NCBI RefSeq assembly: GCF_900113955.1
Contig: NZ_FORH01000001.1
Coordinates: 860,395 to 924,394, forward strand
Length of the DNA: 64,000 bases
Source: Celeribacter neptunius
GTDB lineage: Bacteria > Pseudomonadota > Alphaproteobacteria > Rhodobacterales > Rhodobacteraceae
Reading direction: 5' to 3'
Part shown: positions 8,277 through 16,820 of the stretch, in pieces
How positions within the stretch are numbered: the stretch's first letter is position 1
Layout of the letters: every line of letters begins with the position of its first letter
Notes under the pieces: model-generated
What the model saw: only the letters and a program-made list of their open reading frames with translations
What the model was told of the DNA's origin: nothing
Database searches by the model: none
Translations under genes and position numbers: made by a program

Positions 8277-9386
8277 GTGACCGTGGGGAAACATAGGAAA
8301 GCAAATGCGTTCGTCGAGTTCGAACGCGTGCAGAAGAGCTACGACGGTAAAACGCTCGTCGTGAAAGATCTCAACCTCTCGATCGGCAGGGGCGAGTTTC
8401 TCACCATGCTCGGGCCGTCGGGCTCCGGCAAGACCACCTGCCTGATGATGCTGGCGGGGTTCGAAACCGCCACCCACGGGGAAATCCTCCTCGATGGCAT
8501 GCCGATCAACAACATCCCGCCCTACAAGCGCGGCATCGGCATGGTGTTCCAGAACTACGCCCTGTTCCCGCATATGACCATTGCCGAGAACCTCGCCTTT
8601 CCCCTGGAAGTCCGCAAAATGGGCAAATCCGAGCGTGAGGAAAAGGTCAAACGCGCTCTCGACATGGTGCAGATGGGACAATTCGGCGGCCGTCGCCCGG
8701 CGCAGCTTTCCGGGGGTCAGCAACAGCGGATCGCACTCGCCCGTGCTCTGGTGTTCGAACCCGAGCTCGTGTTGATGGACGAACCCCTGGGCGCGCTCGA
8801 CAAGCAGCTGCGCGAGCACATGCAATTCGAGATCACCAATCTGGCGCATCAGCTGGGCATCACCACGGTCTATGTCACCCATGACCAGACCGAAGCGCTC
8901 ACCATGTCCGACCGGGTCGCCGTGTTCAACGACGGCCGCATTCAACAGCTCGCCCCGCCGGCCTCGCTCTATGAAGAGCCGGAGAACAGCTTCGTGGCGC
9001 AATTCATCGGCGAAAACAACACGCTCGAAGGCGTGGTGAAGGAGCTGAGCGGCGAGAAGGCCCTCGTCGAACTGGACGATGGCGAGCTGATCGACTGCAA
9101 GCCAGTCAATGTCACATCGGTCGGTCAGCGCACCCGCGTGTCGATCCGTCCGGAGCGGGTCGAGGCCAACCCGGACCGCCTGCATCCCGATGCCCATACG
9201 CTCAAGGCCGAAGTGCTCGAGTTCATCTATATGGGCGATGTGTTCCGTACCCGCTTGCGGGTTGCCGGACGAGATGATTTCATCATGAAGAGCCGCAACG
9301 CCCCGGATCAGGTTCGCCTGAAACCCGGCGAGCATATCAAGATCGGCTGGATGCCGTCCGATTGCCGGGCGCTGGACGCGCTGTAA
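8277..9386 (+). CDS. ABC transporter ATPase, spermidine/putrescine (PotA) type
   Basis: 369 aa. Walker A GPSGSGKTT at about 46-54, Q-loop, signature LSGGQQQRIALARAL, Walker B LVLMDEPLGALDKQ, switch His in YVTHDQTEAL, then a C-terminal TOBE-type domain. This is the CUT1/PotA pattern. No ATG is available: the frame opens with GTG 8277, and GTG 8283 is preceded by AGGGG at better spacing, so the true start may be two codons later. First gene of an ATPase - binding protein - permease - permease operon for a polyamine-like cation; two direct repeats lie upstream. Confidence 0.9.
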   Translation: MTVGKHRKANAFVEFERVQKSYDGKTLVVKDLNLSIGRGEFLTMLGPSGSGKTTCLMMLAGFETATHGEILLDGMPINNIPPYKRGIGMVFQNYALFPHMTIAENLAFPLEVRKMGKSEREEKVKRALDMVQMGQFGGRRPAQLSGGQQQRIALARALVFEPELVLMDEPLGALDKQLREHMQFEITNLAHQLGITTVYVTHDQTEALTMSDRVAVFNDGRIQQLAPPASLYEEPENSFVAQFIGENNTLEGVVKELSGEKALVELDDGELIDCKPVNVTSVGQRTRVSIRPERVEANPDRLHPDAHTLKAEVLEFIYMGDVFRTRLRVAGRDDFIMKSRNAPDQVRLKPGEHIKIGWMPSDCRALDAL

Positions 9387-9472
9387 TACGGCGCCGATGA
9401 CGCCAGAGAACACCGAAATCTCGGCCCTGAGCCGGGTAAAATCCATAAAAAAACTCAACATGGAGAAGAGAC

Positions 9473-10570
9473 TTGACTCATAAGACACTTGCAGCGCTGC
9501 TTGCGGCCACTGCTCTGAGCACCCCGGCGATTGCCGCCGATATGACCGTCGTATCCTGGGGCGGTGCCTACCAGACCAGCCAGCAGAAAGCCTATGCAGA
9601 CCCCTATATGGAGATGCACCCGGATGTCAGCATCATCTGGGACGAGAGCTCCAATGACGCCACCGCCAAACTGCGCGCCATGGACGAAGCCGGCAACGTG
9701 ACCTGGGACGTGGTCGACGTCGAGGGCCCGGACGCCGTGCGTCTGTGCGACGAAGGTCTGGCGATGGAAATCGACGTCGACGCCCAGCTGGCGCCGGGCG
9801 ATGACGGTTCCACTGCCACCGCCGACTTCGGCGACTCGCTGATCAGCGAATGTTTCATCCCGCAGATCGTGTTCTCCACCACCTTCGGCTACCGCACCGA
9901 TGTCGAAGCCTGGGGCGGCAACACCCCGTCCGATCTCTGCGCCGTGTTCGATCTCGACACCTTCCCGGGCAAACGCGCCCTGCAGAAATCGCCGAAGAAG
10001 AACCTCGAATGGGCGCTGCTCTGTGACGGCGTCGAGAAAGACGATCTTTACGACGTGCTGGAATCCGATGGCGGCATCGAGCGCGCTCTGGCGAAGCTCG
10101 ACACCATCAAGGACGAAACCGTCTGGTGGTCCGCCGGCGCCGAAACCCCGCAGCTTCTCGCCGATGGCGAGGTTGTGATCGGCTCCACCTACAACGGTCG
10201 TCTGTTCTCGGTGATCGAAGAGCAGCACCAACCGGTCGCCATGCTCTGGGACTACCAGGTGTTCGATTTCGACGGCTGGATCATCCCGGCGAACCTGCCG
10301 GCCGAGCGTGAAGCCGCAGCGCTTGAGTTCGTGAAATTCGCCACCGACACCCAGCGTCTCGCCGATCAGGCCGCCTATATCTCCTACGGTCCGGCCCGCG
10401 CCTCGTCGCAGCCGCTCGTCGGCAAGCACGCCGAGCTCGGCATCGAAATGGCGCCGCATATGCCGACCAACCCGGAAAACGCCAAGCGTTACCTGGTCAA
10501 CAACCTCGATTGGTGGGCTGACAACCAGGACGACGCCGAAGCGAAATTCCAGGCCTGGCTTGTGAAATAA
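9473..10570 (+). CDS. Polyamine-type ABC substrate-binding protein (PotD/F-like)
   Basis: 365 aa with a Sec signal peptide (KTLAALLAATALS, cleavage after AIA near residue 21); the mature protein begins ADMTVVSWGGAYQ, typical of SBP_bac_8 polyamine-type proteins. Start is TTG 9473, preceded by GGAGAAGAG. Trp/Tyr/Asp-rich segments (VWWSAGAETPQLLADGEVVIG) are consistent with binding of a cationic amine; the ligand is unproven. Codon use is strongly biased to C-ending codons, as expected for an abundant binding protein. A terminator-like hairpin follows, which should keep binding-protein mRNA above that of the permeases. Confidence 0.88.
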   Translation: MTHKTLAALLAATALSTPAIAADMTVVSWGGAYQTSQQKAYADPYMEMHPDVSIIWDESSNDATAKLRAMDEAGNVTWDVVDVEGPDAVRLCDEGLAMEIDVDAQLAPGDDGSTATADFGDSLISECFIPQIVFSTTFGYRTDVEAWGGNTPSDLCAVFDLDTFPGKRALQKSPKKNLEWALLCDGVEKDDLYDVLESDGGIERALAKLDTIKDETVWWSAGAETPQLLADGEVVIGSTYNGRLFSVIEEQHQPVAMLWDYQVFDFDGWIIPANLPAEREAAALEFVKFATDTQRLADQAAYISYGPARASSQPLVGKHAELGIEMAPHMPTNPENAKRYLVNNLDWWADNQDDAEAKFQAWLVK

Positions 10571-10581
10571 ACCCTTGCGAG

Positions 10582-10609
10582 AGGGGCGGCGAAACGGTCG
10601 CCCCTTTCC
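10582..10609 (+). terminator. Intra-operon hairpin after binding protein
   Basis: AGGGGCGGC / GGTCGCCCCT stem with a short loop, followed by TTTCCTTT. It lies between binding protein and permease genes, so it is likely a partial terminator or 3' mRNA stabiliser. Confidence 0.6.
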
Positions 10610-10726
10610 TTTGATCCGCGCGGTCCCCGGTGACCGCGAGCGAGGATCGTATTCCTATTCAGTCTGCAAGATCGCGGCGTTTCCCGCCGCAGAGATCGAA
10701 CGCATATCCAAAGCAAAGGAAGTTGC

Positions 10727-12001
10727 ATGAGCGCGCCCATCGAAGAACCCGGGGAAGTTCTCGCCGCTGACGGAACCCCTCTCAAACGCTCTCTCGCGCG
10801 TGCGCTTCGCGTGCAGAAACTGCGGGCGTTGATGCTGATCGCGCCTTTGCTGATCTTCATTCTCGTGACCTTCATTCTCCCGGTTGCCGATATGCTCTAT
10901 CGCTCGGTCGAGAACCAGATCGTCTCCGAAACCCTGCCGAAAACCGTCGTCGCGCTGGAAAGCTGGGATGCGGATTCCGGAGAGGCGCCCGACGAGGCGG
11001 TGTTCGCAGCACTTGCCGCCGATCTCCAGATCGCCGCGGAGCAAAAGATCCATACCAAGCTCGGCACGCGTCTCAACTATGAGAACCCGGGCATGGCCTC
11101 GCTGTTCCGCAAATCCGGGCGTCAGGTCAAGAAGTGGGATCTCGAGACCGACGGGCCGTTCAAGGAACAATTCGTCGATGTCGATGAGGATTGGGCCGAC
11201 CCGGAAGTCTGGCAGACGATCAAGACCTATGCGCCGAAAATCACCGCCGGCTATTATCTCAATTCCGTGGACATGAAGCTCGGCGCCGACGGCGTGGAAG
11301 TGCGCCCGGAAAGCGAGAGGATCTACCTGACGCTGTTTGGCCGCACCCTGTTCATGTCCTTCGTCATCACCGCCAGCTGTATCGTTCTCGGCTATCCGGT
11401 GGCCTGGCTCCTGGCCAACCTGCCGATGAAGACCTCGAACCTGTTGATGATCCTCGTCCTGCTGCCGTTCTGGACCTCGCTTCTGGTGCGCACCTCGGCC
11501 TGGAAAATCCTGCTGCAACAACAGGGCGTGATCAACGATATCCTCGTGTGGATCGGACTTGTGGCCGATGACAACCGACTTGTGATGATCAACAACCAGC
11601 TTGGCACGATCATCGCCATGACCCATATCCTTCTGCCCTTCATGATCCTGCCGATGTACTCGGTCATGCAGTCGATCCAGCCGACCTATCTGCGCGCGGC
11701 CAAGAGCCTTGGCGCAACCAACTGGACGGCGTTCTGGCGGGTCTATTTCCCGCAATCGGTGCCGGGCATCGGCGCGGGCTCGATCCTCGTCTTCATCCTC
11801 GCCATCGGCTATTACATCACGCCGGCCTTGGTCGGGGGCACCTCCGGGACCTTCATCTCGAACCGTATCGCCTTCCATATCTCGATCTCGCTCAACTGGG
11901 GTCTGGCGGCGGCGCTCGGCGGCATCCTTCTCGCCGTGGTTCTGATTTTCTACTACGCCTATGACAAGATCGTCGGCATCGACAACGTGAAGCTGGGGTA
12001 A
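10727..12001 (+). CDS. ABC transporter permease, PotB type, with large periplasmic insertion
   Basis: 424 aa against about 280 for E. coli PotB. TM1 is at residues 35-55 (LMLIAPLLIFILVTFILPV). A hydrophilic stretch of about 145 residues (60-205) then precedes the conserved permease core, whose five helices begin with LFMSFVITASCIVLGYPVAWLL and include the EAA-like coupling loop LRAAKSLGATNWTAFWRVYFPQS. The extra segment should be periplasmic, facing the binding protein. RBS AAAGGAAG before ATG 10727. Longer PotB-like permeases of this sort occur in proteobacterial amine importers; the role of the insertion is unknown. Confidence 0.88.
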   Translation: MSAPIEEPGEVLAADGTPLKRSLARALRVQKLRALMLIAPLLIFILVTFILPVADMLYRSVENQIVSETLPKTVVALESWDADSGEAPDEAVFAALAADLQIAAEQKIHTKLGTRLNYENPGMASLFRKSGRQVKKWDLETDGPFKEQFVDVDEDWADPEVWQTIKTYAPKITAGYYLNSVDMKLGADGVEVRPESERIYLTLFGRTLFMSFVITASCIVLGYPVAWLLANLPMKTSNLLMILVLLPFWTSLLVRTSAWKILLQQQGVINDILVWIGLVADDNRLVMINNQLGTIIAMTHILLPFMILPMYSVMQSIQPTYLRAAKSLGATNWTAFWRVYFPQSVPGIGAGSILVFILAIGYYITPALVGGTSGTFISNRIAFHISISLNWGLAAALGGILLAVVLIFYYAYDKIVGIDNVKLG

Positions 12002-12006
12002 CAGAC

Positions 12007-12852
12007 ATGAGCCTTCCTTCTTACGCCACCACCGGTGAAAAAGCCTGGTACTACGGGTTCCGCGTCATTACCGGGTTGATCTTCTTCTTCCTGATCGCGC
12101 CGATCCTCGTGGTGATCCCTCTGAGCTTCAACGCCCAGGACTTCTTCACCTTCACCCCGGAGATGCTGCGTCTCGACCCGGAAGGGTATTCGCTCAAGCA
12201 CTATCGCGATTTCTTTTCCAACAGCGACTGGCAACATGCGATGGTGAACTCGCTGAAGATCGCACCGATGGCGACCGTCCTGTCGGTGAGCTTCGGCACG
12301 CTGGCCGCGATCGGGCTGAGCCAGCCGCATGTGCCGTTCCGCCGGGCGATCATGGCGATCCTGATCTCGCCGATGATCGTGCCGCTGATCATCTCCGCTG
12401 CCGGCATGTATTTCTTCTACAGCCGGATCGGTTTGCAGGGGACTTATATCGGTGTGGTTCTGGCCCATGCCGCGCTTGGCATTCCCTTTGTCATCATCAC
12501 AGTGACCGCGACGCTCGTCGGTTTCGACCAGTCGCTGACCCGTGCCGCCGCCAATATGGGCGCCAACCCGGTCACGACATTCTTCCGGGTGCAGATGCCG
12601 CTCATTCTGCCGGGGGTGATCTCCGGGGCGCTGTTTGCCTTCATCACCTCATTTGATGAGGTGATCGTGGTGCTCTTCGTCGGCTCAGCCGGCCAGAAGA
12701 CGCTGCCATGGCAGATGTTCATCGGGCTGCGCGAACAGATCAGCCCGACGATCCTCGCGGTCGCCACCATCCTCGTCGCCATCTCGATTGCGCTGCTGAC
12801 CACGGTCGAACTGCTGCGGCGCCGGTCCGAGAAGCTGCGCGGCATCGCCTGA
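12007..12852 (+). CDS. ABC transporter permease, PotC type
   Basis: 281 aa, BPD_transp_1 family with six predicted helices (GLIFFFLIAPILVVIPLSF first) and the coupling motif LTRAAANMGANPVTTFFRVQMPLI. It starts 5 bp after the PotB-type stop and completes the importer 8277-12852. A strong terminator follows at 12902. Confidence 0.9.
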   Translation: MSLPSYATTGEKAWYYGFRVITGLIFFFLIAPILVVIPLSFNAQDFFTFTPEMLRLDPEGYSLKHYRDFFSNSDWQHAMVNSLKIAPMATVLSVSFGTLAAIGLSQPHVPFRRAIMAILISPMIVPLIISAAGMYFFYSRIGLQGTYIGVVLAHAALGIPFVIITVTATLVGFDQSLTRAAANMGANPVTTFFRVQMPLILPGVISGALFAFITSFDEVIVVLFVGSAGQKTLPWQMFIGLREQISPTILAVATILVAISIALLTTVELLRRRSEKLRGIA

Positions 12853-12901
12853 GCGCGACAGCCAGGGGTGAGGACCGAAAATCGGATCGCACCGAAAACC
12901 G

Positions 12902-12932
12902 GGCAGGGGCGTTTGGCGCTCCTGCCTTTTTT
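12902..12932 (+). terminator. Rho-independent terminator of polyamine-type importer operon
   Basis: GGCAGGGGCG / CGCTCCTGCC 10-bp stem (one G-T pair), loop TTTGG, then six T. 50 bp after the last stop; faces the 3' end of a convergent gene. Confidence 0.88.
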
Positions 12933-12980
12933 CATGCCTGACGGTATGCTCTGCGACTGAAAGGACCGTGGTGCTCCGGC

Positions 12981-13997
12981 TCACCTGTCCTTTGGCGCCG
13001 GTGTCTCCAGCGTGAACTGCCGGAGCTGCGAGGGCGAGGTGCCGAAGAACTCCGAAAAGCAGCTCGAGAAATAGGAGCCGGAGCGGAACCCGGTGGCGAT
13101 GGCGACATCGAGGATGGTCATGCTGCTGTGAAGCAAGAGATCGCGGGCCCGTTCGAGCCGCTGTGCCTTGCTGTATTTCGACGGTGTCAGCCCGGTGTAT
13201 TTCAGGAACAAGCGCTCGAGCGTGCGCCGGCTGGTGCCCACGGCCGAGGCCAGCTCATTGGGCGAGAGCGGATGTTCCAGCCCGCTGTTGATCAGCTCGA
13301 TCGCCTTGCGCACCTGTTTCGGGGCGGTGTCGAGAACCCGGCTTGCGCCGGTGTTTTGCGGCGAGATGCTGGTGCGCACCCGGTCGGTTTGCAATTGGTT
13401 GGCAATGGCCCGGACCATCCGTTCGGAATGATCCCGCCCGATGATCTCGAGAAACATGTCGAAAGACGACAGCCCGCCGGCACAGGTCATGATGCCGCGG
13501 TCGATCTCGAAAATCGCGGTGCTGAGATCGATATCGGGGAATTCCTCGACAAAGGCCGGCTGACCTTCCCAGTGAATGGTGCAACGCACGTCTTTCAAAA
13601 GCCCGGCGCGGGCGAGAAAGATCGTGCCCATGGAAATCGCCCCCAGGGTGACGCCGGCGGCCTGGCGGCGGCTGAGAAAGGCGTTGAGACGGCTCTGGTT
13701 CTCGGCAATCAGGCTGAGCCCGGCACAGGCAAAGGTATAATCCGGCAGGCGGCCCTCGCCGACGCGTCCCTCGCTTTCCACCACGATGCCGTTCGAGGCC
13801 CTGACCGGCGCACCGCTCTCAGAGGTGATCTTCCAGGCGTAATAGCCATAGCCCAGAATGCGATTGGCCACGCGCAGGGGCTCGATGGCGGAGATCACCG
13901 AGAGCATGGAGAACGCGTCCAAAAGCACAAATTCGAACAGGATCGGAGCCTGATCGTCGCGTGTGCGTTGGGGGTGAGATCTGGCGGTGTCGCTCAC
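12981..13997 (-). CDS. GlxA/GbdR-like AraC-family regulator with DJ-1/PfpI domain
   Basis: 338 aa from GTG 13997 (AAGGA site 8 nt upstream). Residues about 20-190 are a GATase1-like DJ-1/PfpI domain (PILFEFVLLDAFSMLSVISAIEPLRVAN, YTFACAGLSLI). The last ~100 residues are an AraC double HTH (ASAVGTSRRTLERLFLKYTG, AIATGFRSGSYFSSCFSEFFG). In Pseudomonas the same architecture is GbdR, which senses glycine betaine/dimethylglycine and activates gbcA and gbcB, the two genes just upstream here. The frame stays open to 14204, but that extension is a Gly-X-Y run made by a 9-bp DNA repeat and would overlap gbcB. ATG codons at 14036 and 14039 are alternative starts. Confidence 0.85.
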   Translation of the reverse strand: MSDTARSHPQRTRDDQAPILFEFVLLDAFSMLSVISAIEPLRVANRILGYGYYAWKITSESGAPVRASNGIVVESEGRVGEGRLPDYTFACAGLSLIAENQSRLNAFLSRRQAAGVTLGAISMGTIFLARAGLLKDVRCTIHWEGQPAFVEEFPDIDLSTAIFEIDRGIMTCAGGLSSFDMFLEIIGRDHSERMVRAIANQLQTDRVRTSISPQNTGASRVLDTAPKQVRKAIELINSGLEHPLSPNELASAVGTSRRTLERLFLKYTGLTPSKYSKAQRLERARDLLLHSSMTILDVAIATGFRSGSYFSSCFSEFFGTSPSQLRQFTLETPAPKDR

Positions 13998-14094
13998 GAG
14001 GCGGGGTCCTTGGCTGGACTTGGGGAACCGGCCCATCATAGCAAGCCGGGACAGCGAAGCGAAAGCCTGTTTCCGACCGGGCCGCCCGGTTGCC

Positions 14095-14157
14095 CCCGGT
14101 TCCCCCGGTCGGCCCTGTCGGCCCTGTCGGTCACATGGGCCACATGGGCCACATGGG
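14095..14157. repeat. Degenerate 9-bp minisatellite between gbcB and the GbdR-like gene
   Basis: Seven consecutive 9-bp units: CCCGGTTCC, CCCGGTCGG, CCCTGTCGG twice, TCACATGGG, CCACATGGG twice. CACATGGGC itself repeats perfectly three times (14132-14158), up to the gbcB stop. In the minus frame it would read as a collagen-like Gly-X-Y run. Prone to slippage, so copy number may vary among strains. Confidence 0.8.
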
Positions 14158-14158
14158 C

Positions 14159-15235
14159 TCAGGCCGGATCTTCCAGGCTCAGATCGCTTTTCGCCGTCGA
14201 ACAACAGGCGAGGATATAGCCGGCCGCCTCATCGCGCGCGGACAGCCCGCCCTGATGGTGCATCTCCACCTGACCTTCGGTGAGGCGCAGACGACATGTG
14301 CCGCATTGGCCCTCGCCACAGCCGGTCGGGATGCGCAGCCCGGCGCGGGCGGCGACTGCGGTCAGGGGCTGACCTGCGATAGCGTCAAAGCTTTTGCCGC
14401 GATAGCTGATCTTGTGGCCTGTGCCGGGCGCGACCGGCTCGGTCGGCTCCGCGGGGGCGGGGGCTTTCGTCGGGCCGAAGCTCTCGGTGAGAAACCGCGC
14501 GGGATCGCCGCCCTCGGCGCGATGGATCTTGCCGACCTCGGCCATGAAACCTTCGGGACCGCAACAGAACACCCGACGCCGTGCCAGATCCGGCACCATG
14601 CTCCGCAACAAGGCCCGGCTGACCCGCCCGCGATAACCGCTCCAGGCGCTGCCCTCCGGTACGGTGCTCACACAGTCGACGCGGTGCAGATGCGGCATCT
14701 CGCGATCGATCTGCGTCAGCTCGTCTGCAAACAGCAGATCCTCAGACGCATGGGCAAATTGCGCCACCACGACGTCGACGTGCTCGCCACGCCCGTGCAG
14801 CCAGCGCAGCATCGACATCATCGGGGTAAAACCGCTGCCGCCACCGATCAGCAACAGCGGCTCGCCCGGGTGAAAGGCCAGCGAGAAATGCCCGAAAGGG
14901 CCACGTGCCGAGAGCCGGGTGCCGGGGGTGAGCGCCGCATGCGCCCATTGCGTGGCATGGCCCGAGGCGGCGGCCTTCATCGTCACGGTGAAACTGCCGG
15001 GGGTGAGCCCGGCGCTGGCGATGGTGAACATCCGCGTCGCGACCCCGTCCTGCATCGGCAGGTTCAGTGCCACGGCCTGACCCGGCAGGTGGCGAAAATC
15101 GCCATCCGTGCCGAAGGTGAAGCTCACGATATCGGCGGTCTCGCGCCGGATCTCGATCACCTCGAGAGCGATCTCCTGGATCGCCGGCACGGGCACGGCG
15201 CGTTTCGGGAAGGCGTGGGGGTTCAACGCAGTCAT
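14159..15235 (-). CDS. gbcB: Glycine betaine monooxygenase reductase subunit (FNR-like + 2Fe-2S)
   Basis: 358 aa. An FAD/NAD(P)-binding ferredoxin-reductase module (RMFTIAS flavin motif, LIGGGSGFTPMMSML nucleotide motif, FCCGPEGFM) is followed by a plant-type 2Fe-2S domain with Cys306, Cys311, Cys314 and Cys344 or 345. It passes electrons from NAD(P)H to the Rieske oxygenase encoded 3 bp upstream in the same unit. With GbcA it oxidatively demethylates glycine betaine to dimethylglycine and formaldehyde. Could also serve a stachydrine/carnitine-type Rieske oxygenase, but the GbdR-like neighbour favours betaine. Confidence 0.85.
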   Translation of the reverse strand: MTALNPHAFPKRAVPVPAIQEIALEVIEIRRETADIVSFTFGTDGDFRHLPGQAVALNLPMQDGVATRMFTIASAGLTPGSFTVTMKAAASGHATQWAHAALTPGTRLSARGPFGHFSLAFHPGEPLLLIGGGSGFTPMMSMLRWLHGRGEHVDVVVAQFAHASEDLLFADELTQIDREMPHLHRVDCVSTVPEGSAWSGYRGRVSRALLRSMVPDLARRRVFCCGPEGFMAEVGKIHRAEGGDPARFLTESFGPTKAPAPAEPTEPVAPGTGHKISYRGKSFDAIAGQPLTAVAARAGLRIPTGCGEGQCGTCRLRLTEGQVEMHHQGGLSARDEAAGYILACCSTAKSDLSLEDPA

Positions 15236-15238
15236 CGC

Positions 15239-16522
15239 TCACTCCGCCGCCGTGCGGCTCTCGGTGTCGCCGGCCTCATAGCGGCTCAGGCAATCGCGAT
15301 ACCATTCGGTGAAATTGATCAGCATGAATTCGGAAATCTCCGAATAGGGACCGGGCGTGTAAGAGGGCGAGGTGACGCCTTTCTGGTTGTTCTCGGCCAG
15401 CTCCTTGTCCTGGGCATTGGTGGCGACCCAGACCTCGGAAAGCCGGTCCACATCGTAATCCCAGCCCTCGATCGCGTCCTCATGCACCATCCAGACCGTG
15501 CGCACTTCGGTGCGGTTCGGACCCAGCGGCAGGATGCGGAAATGGATGATCATTTCCGAGAGGAAATGGTGCCAGTTGTTCGGCACGCGGAAGGCCCGGA
15601 CGGAGCCGAGATCAGGTTCTGTCAGCTCGCCCAAAAGCTTTTTCGAGGCCGGCTGACCATCCATGGTCATGGAATAGGCGCCTTCGCGGAACGGCAGACG
15701 GATACAGCGGAATTCGACCCCGCCATCGACCGGCGCATGCGGCAGGTTCAGCGCGTCCCACTCGCGGGCTTTCTGCTCCATGATGCGGAATTCATCGGCA
15801 AAGCGCTGATCATTCGGCAATGCCATTTCCACCAGCGAGACCAGAAGCTCGGGATGGGCGCCGGCGCAATGATAGCATTCGCGGTTGTTCTCGATCACCA
15901 GCTTCCAATTGGCCTCTTCGACAATGGTTGATTCTGCGACAATCTTGGTCTTTCTCGGCTCATGCGGGGCGATATAGGGCGTGATCGCGGCGCGGAAATT
16001 CTCGATATCCGGCGGGGTTTCTGCCAGGCAGATATAGACCAGCCCCTCGATCGAGGTCACATGCACCGGTTTGAGCGGGAAATCCTTCGGATCGAAATCA
16101 CCGCCCATGAAGCGGGTGACGATCAGCTTGCCGGTGAGATCGTAGGTCCATTGGTGATAGGGACAGACCAGCCGGGCGGCATTGCCACGCTCTTTCTGAC
16201 AAAGTGTGGACCCGCGGTGGCGGCAGGAATTGTGAAAGGCGCGCAGCTGGCCGTCATTATCCCGCAGAACGATGACCGGGGCCTCGTGCACCTGAAGCGT
16301 GACGTAATCGCCGGGTTCGGGCAGCTCGCATTCCGGACCGACGAACAGCCATTCGCGGTAGAACACCGCATTCATATCGTCCTCGAACACCGCCTGATCG
16401 GTGTAGAAGGCGCGCGGCAGGGCATGTCCCGGCCGGCTCTCGGCAAGGGCCGCGCGCGTGGTGTCGGAAAGCATGTGCGTCTGCGGCTGGGCAGGCCTGT
16501 TGGATGGCATCTGGGATGGCAT
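15239..16522 (-). CDS. gbcA: Glycine betaine monooxygenase, Rieske oxygenase subunit
   Basis: 427 aa. Rieske cluster ligands Cys100-x-His102 and Cys120-x2-His123 (SCRHRGSTLC, CPYHQW), then a RHO alpha catalytic domain with the mononuclear-iron segment ENNRECYHCAGAHPE. The start MPSQMPS has GGAGG at 5-nt spacing; the frame extends to 16765 without an RBS and with no Rieske-like content. Same family as GbcA, which hydroxylates a methyl group of glycine betaine. Divergent from the FAD oxidase at 16821, with 298 bp between for shared regulation, probably by the GbdR-like regulator. Confidence 0.87.
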   Translation of the reverse strand: MPSQMPSNRPAQPQTHMLSDTTRAALAESRPGHALPRAFYTDQAVFEDDMNAVFYREWLFVGPECELPEPGDYVTLQVHEAPVIVLRDNDGQLRAFHNSCRHRGSTLCQKERGNAARLVCPYHQWTYDLTGKLIVTRFMGGDFDPKDFPLKPVHVTSIEGLVYICLAETPPDIENFRAAITPYIAPHEPRKTKIVAESTIVEEANWKLVIENNRECYHCAGAHPELLVSLVEMALPNDQRFADEFRIMEQKAREWDALNLPHAPVDGGVEFRCIRLPFREGAYSMTMDGQPASKKLLGELTEPDLGSVRAFRVPNNWHHFLSEMIIHFRILPLGPNRTEVRTVWMVHEDAIEGWDYDVDRLSEVWVATNAQDKELAENNQKGVTSPSYTPGPYSEISEFMLINFTEWYRDCLSRYEAGDTESRTAAE

Positions 16523-16820
16523 GAGAACCTCCGGCTGTCTTGATCTCGGGTCTTTAAAAGCTGTGCTGCGAAAGACTGTGGTTTGTTTTTCTGCAGTCTC
16601 GCCAGATCCGCCGCCGGATGTTTTCAAAATCGCGACAGGTTTGGCGAAACCCTGACCAAAATTCCGTTTGTTACGGGGCAAAATCCGTATCGAAACAGCG
16701 TCACCAAGCTGACGGGCAATCGAAAATAAATGTCGGATTTCCGGCGTGGGGCGGGGCGGGCGCACGGCAGTATCGGGACAACGACATCCAGTCGGCTTGC
16801 TAAGACTTCGGAGAAAGAAA
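16523..16820. promoter_or_regulatory. Divergent promoter region gbcA / FAD amine oxidase
   Basis: 298 bp with no gene. Both divergent promoters must be here. AT-rich patches around 16560-16600 and 16720-16735; I see no clear long palindrome. Confidence 0.45.

Noticed and set aside
13998-14204. Collagen-like N-terminal extension of the GbdR-like regulator
   Set aside because: The Gly-X-Y pattern comes from a 9-bp DNA repeat; the extension would overlap gbcB, has no RBS, and the GTG at 13997 has a good one. Kept as a finding on the repeat, not as a protein domain.
14090-15931. Long plus-strand open frame of 613 codons
   Set aside because: It is the antisense shadow of gbcB and part of gbcA in a GC-rich genome; the opposite strand has clear domain motifs, RBS and catalytic residues.
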